This document shows positions 60,301 through 64,000 of a stretch of 64,000 nucleotides of DNA, in pieces. The DNA lies in NCBI GenBank assembly GCA_013399695.1, contig VXAU01003507.1:29266-93265 (forward strand), in the 5' to 3' direction. The stretch's first letter is position 1; every line of letters starts with the position of its first letter. Under the pieces are notes generated by a model that saw nothing but the letters and a program-made list of their open reading frames with translations, was not told where the DNA came from and made no database searches. Source of the DNA: Formicarius rufipectus. Its lineage: Eukaryota > Chordata > Aves > Passeriformes > Formicariidae. A program made the translations under genes and the position numbers.

Positions 60301-63300
60301 ACAGAACTTAAAGATCCTAATTTAAATCTCTTTTTAATACTACTCTAAGTATTTTGGAACATCCTTTGTGGGACTCTGCCAGTTCTTCCAGCCCTGTATC
60401 TCCACATTCCCTGTCTCTCAGGTGTGTTTTCCTGCCAGTCCAAGACAAAGCAATCCAAGGGGCACTGCAGGGTGCTGGTCATGTCCCACCCTTGTGCTTC
60501 AGTCCTAATAAAATTAAAATGACAGTTCCTTCCTTCCTTTGGGAAGTGTTTGGAGATCTATTGGTTGGAGCTGTTGTGTGCAGGCCAGGTGTCACACTGT
60601 TTTCAATATTCCATGGCTGCTCCCTTGTGTGGAGAGGAGCCGATGGTTAATAACAGAGAAGGAAGTGGGGATTAAACTTTGCTCTCTAATTACAAAGCAA
60701 AGCTACAAAAGCTCTGCAGCTTCTGGGTAAACCTGAGAAGGAACAACTGTTTCCAAGGAGAGTGAATCCCAGAGGTAGAAACCCAGATTGATATCTCCCA
60801 GGGAGCTGAATTAAAGCAAGGTCGGGCTTGGCAGCCTGCATCCTCTCCACCTTGTGGATGTTCACCAGGGGACAGATCTGGGAGAGAACTGTTTTGACAC
60901 AGCATTTCCTGTTGCAAATGCTCTGTGCAGGCTGGGATTTTCTATTTCATAGGTGCCCAGGCCACATTTTCAAGTGGTGTAAATTGCTGTAGCCCCATGG
61001 AAGTCTTGTGGATCAAAAGAAATCCAGCTGCTGGTTTTTATTTGCTGAGGATTTAACCCAGCCTGGAAATTTCTCCCAGCAAAAGCCATTTCTGGGGCTG
61101 GGAAGGCAGTTTCACACCTGCAGATGAAGCAGGGCCCCCAAAGCACAGGATACATGTGCAATGGCAGAGAAGGCCTTGCAGAGAAGCCTTGGACACTACT
61201 GGGCCTCTCCATGGAGTCACATGGAAGAAGTTTGGAGCTCTGCAAACGAACACTCTGCATGTTTCATGGCCCTCTGGTTCGCTTTCAACTCCTCATGCAC
61301 ACTTTGCATTCACTTTCCAGGAATAGGCCAGTGAGATTCATCCTGGCACAAGAATTCCCAGTGACTGGGATCGATTAGGATACCGAGTACCCTGTTGAGC
61401 AGTGACAGGCACTGTGATGGATGGGGGAGTGCTGCTCCACCTTTGGGCCCCTGGACTGCCATGAAACCACAATGATATCACAGTAACAACCAAAGGTCAT
61501 TTACAGATGCACCAGTACCTTCTATATGGTATAGAAGGTCATGAGCTGCCACTGGCCATGCTGGGACATCCAGACACAGAGATGGGAGCAGCAGAAAGCT
61601 GCATTCCAGCCAAGGACCCCCATTTAACTGCAAAACAGAGCACTGTACTAGTGCAGCCCTGCTTCTTCCAGGCTTGGGGCTGGCTTGGTTGGCATTCCCT
61701 GAGGACTCACTGCCCACTCTGTGCAGTGAGCTGGACATGCCCTTGGAGTTCCACAGCTGGGAATTTGCTCTGGAAATGCTCACACACTCACCCATCCGGT
61801 GCAGAGAAAATGCCGTGGGTTTGTTTTCAATGTGGTTCTAATTAACAAAGCACAAACCATATAATCATACAGCACCGCTCAACATCAGGGGAAAAAATAT
61901 AGGGCAAAAGAAATACCTCCCCACAGCTTTTGAATGCCACAATAGATTTAATAATCTCGCCAAAAGAATTCAGGGAGCAAAACAAAGCCTAAATTCCTCA
62001 GCAGACTCATCTGCCCTTTTCAAAGCTTGGGCAGTGTTGGGTGCTCTGTGGTGGCAGCAACTGTACAAGCACTGCTCACCTGCTGTGCTGTGGCTGGAGA
62101 GGTGACAGGCACAGTGACCTGTGAACATCTCAGCTCTCCAGAGCATCTCACTCCTCACAACACCAGCGGTGGCAGGAGCTGTGCCTTGGCAGTGCCTGCC
62201 CTCCAATCCAGATCTGAGGAAGAGCTATCACATAAAAAGAAACAGGACTCTCTGTGCTGTTATTTAGCAGAGCATAAAAGCAACTAGATAGAGACTGAGG
62301 AAACCAGTCATGGAAAATTTAGGTCATACTGTTTAAATTCAGGTTTATGGTTATGCTCCTTCTTTGGTGTGTTTCCTTCCCTTTCCTTTACTGTTGTTTC
62401 TGATGCTGATGGCAGCTACATAAACATCCAGATCTTTGAGTGCTCTTCTGACTATTCATGCCAAATTTACCTTTCAATGTTGCAACAAGTCCAGATGCCC
62501 CAATAAAGATATCATCACTCCCTGTTAAGAAAAGAGCAGGAAATAAAATTAACTATAAGGACCCACTTGTCCTAGTACATGATGTGAGTTTTATGAAGTT
62601 CAAAAATCTCAAAGACATAAATTTTATATCATCATATTTCAAGAAGTTATAGGGGAAAAGGAAGAGCCTTGTCATTGTAAACCTGTTTTTCTACTACCAG
62701 TACTTCTGTATGCATGAGATTTTTCATTTGATTTCAGTGGATCAGCTTGTTGAATAAATTTTTGCCTTAAAATTCTACCCTCTTCTAAGGAAGACACTTT
62801 AACCTCAATTATAAGAAGGAGAAAGAAGAAGCTCAAACACTGTCAAGTACTGCAGCTGTGCTTCCCGAGTCACTGATGCTTTACAGGGCCAGGAGAAAAG
62901 ACCTGCAGTCGCCCTGCAGAACCACATTGTCTCTTCCACACTTCCCACTGCAAATGCTGGGCAGATGCATGGCAGTAATTCCTTTATGGCTGTCAGCACC
63001 CTGCAGCCCACAGACCTGGGCATTGCTACTCTGGATTAGCTTAGATGATAAAGGAAGGGTAACAGAAAGTCAGTTTTTCCTTCTACTACGCCAGTGAATG
63101 TATTATATAATAATATATAATAAATGACTATTCTTGGTTCTTCATTTGAGCCTCATTTCTTCAACATCCTCTCTGTGTACTCCATGGAGACAGTTCTGTG
63201 TCACTGAAAACTCAGCTTTGTGCTGTACCCCCTTGTGAGTGCTAGAGGGGCTGCAGGAGGGGTGTCCTTTATGCCAGACTTCAGGGCCAACAGTTTCCAC

Positions 63301-63659
63301 TCCTGAGATCCCAAACTCTGTGATTTAGCTGCCCCCACTCGGGCAGTCCAATGTGCATCAGGAGATTTAATGAGGGAGAATGTCTGTCGATCAGATGTCC
63401 ATCAAATGTCCATGGGCATGTCACGGATCTGGGCAGTGTGGACATCAGTGTAGGACGTGGCAGAATATCAGCTGGGACATTAATAGTAACACAGCAGGAA
63501 CCAAGGTTTGGTGTAAGAATATTGCTGTAGATAGAAAACTGCTTAAAAAAAATAACAGAAAGGACAGAAAAGGATTGGTATGGTAAGGGCCAATTACATG
63601 AGTTTTGAAGAATCAGACTGGCAATAACACTAGTAAAATATTTCCATGAAAGAGCCAGG
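57363..63659. other. Intergenic, no gene seen
   Basis: Moderate GC. Many short open frames, none with family resemblance or convincing splice sites. A TA-rich simple stretch lies at about 63100-63125. Confidence 0.45.
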
Positions 63660-63664
63660 CAAAA

Positions 63665-63850
63665 ACAGTCAGAGCATGGAGTAGAACTTGCTGATGCTGT
63701 AAAACTGGGAGGCACCATTAACATACAGGAGGATCAGAGTGGCCTCCAGGAAGAACAGCATTCCTCAGGAAAATTGGATCATGGTAACAGGATGCAAGAA
63801 CAAATGCCTTGGGACTAAGAACAAAGCTTTCTCCTCTAATCAATCAGAAG
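63665..63850 (+). repeat. Ancient LINE reverse-transcriptase relic
   Basis: Around 63689-63765 the plus strand reads ELADAVKLGGTINIQEDQ, resembling the (F/Y)ADDTKLGG segment of CR1-type reverse transcriptase with the catalytic second Asp changed to Ala. Flanking frames are broken. Too short and decayed to assign to a family. Confidence 0.45.
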
Positions 63851-64000
63851 CAGCTAAGGAAGAGAAATGCCGAGATATGTTACAGTAGCAGGTGTGGATC
63901 AGAGAGTGTTGCATCTAAGGAGCAGGGAAAGTGATCTGAGGATGTGTCAGGCAGCAGAATTACAGCAAAAGAACTTCCACTTCTCAGGGCACCTCCAGCT

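Noticed and set aside
1..64000. CRISPR arrays, operons or prokaryotic defence systems
   Set aside because: No regularly spaced repeats with unique spacers or prokaryotic gene organisation. All tandem repeats are simple or minisatellite arrays in vertebrate DNA.

Overview
The window is vertebrate nuclear DNA, most likely from a bird. The evidence is many fragments of chicken-repeat-1 (CR1) LINEs on both strands, spliced vertebrate genes with GT-AG introns, short introns, and an avian-type ERV LTR-like repeat. There are no operons and no prokaryotic features. One assembly gap (Ns) lies at 35188-35825.

Two protein-coding genes are supported, arranged head to head. On the minus strand is a complete USP12/USP46-family deubiquitinase. 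It has nine exons: the start codon is the last codon of exon 1 at 34851-34853 and the stop is at 8873-8875, giving 354 residues with an intact Cys/His/Asp catalytic triad. It reads as USP12-like over most of its length but carries several USP46-type residues. On the plus strand is a RASL11-family small GTPase (four exons, 42733-51167, 251 residues). USP12 neighbours RASL11A and USP46 neighbours RASL11B in other vertebrates, so the pair is a conserved linkage. The sequences leave open whether this is USP12-RASL11A itself or a third, diverged copy of the pair.

Layout. 1-6.7 kb: intergenic, with a 5'- and 3'-truncated CR1 reverse transcriptase copy and two CR1 ends. 6.7-8.9 kb: probable USP 3'UTR. 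8.9-34.9 kb: USP gene. One intron holds a tandem duplication that copied the start of the catalytic-cysteine exon, and another holds a fragment of a non-CR1, RTE-like LINE 3' end. 34.6-36 kb: CpG-rich promoter region, gap and G-rich minisatellite. 36-38.2 kb: inverted CR1s and an ERV LTR-like repeat. 42.4-51.6 kb: RASL11 gene. 51.6-64 kb: no gene seen. This last part includes a 422-bp tRNA-headed SINE-like insertion with a perfect 14-bp target-site duplication.

The most notable observation is that the RTE-like LINE fragment (27.1-27.5 kb) and the SINE (55.7-56.1 kb) end in the same roughly 30-nt 3' block containing a UUCG-loop hairpin. This is the expected signature of a LINE and the SINE it mobilises, and it is unrelated to the CR1 system that dominates bird genomes.
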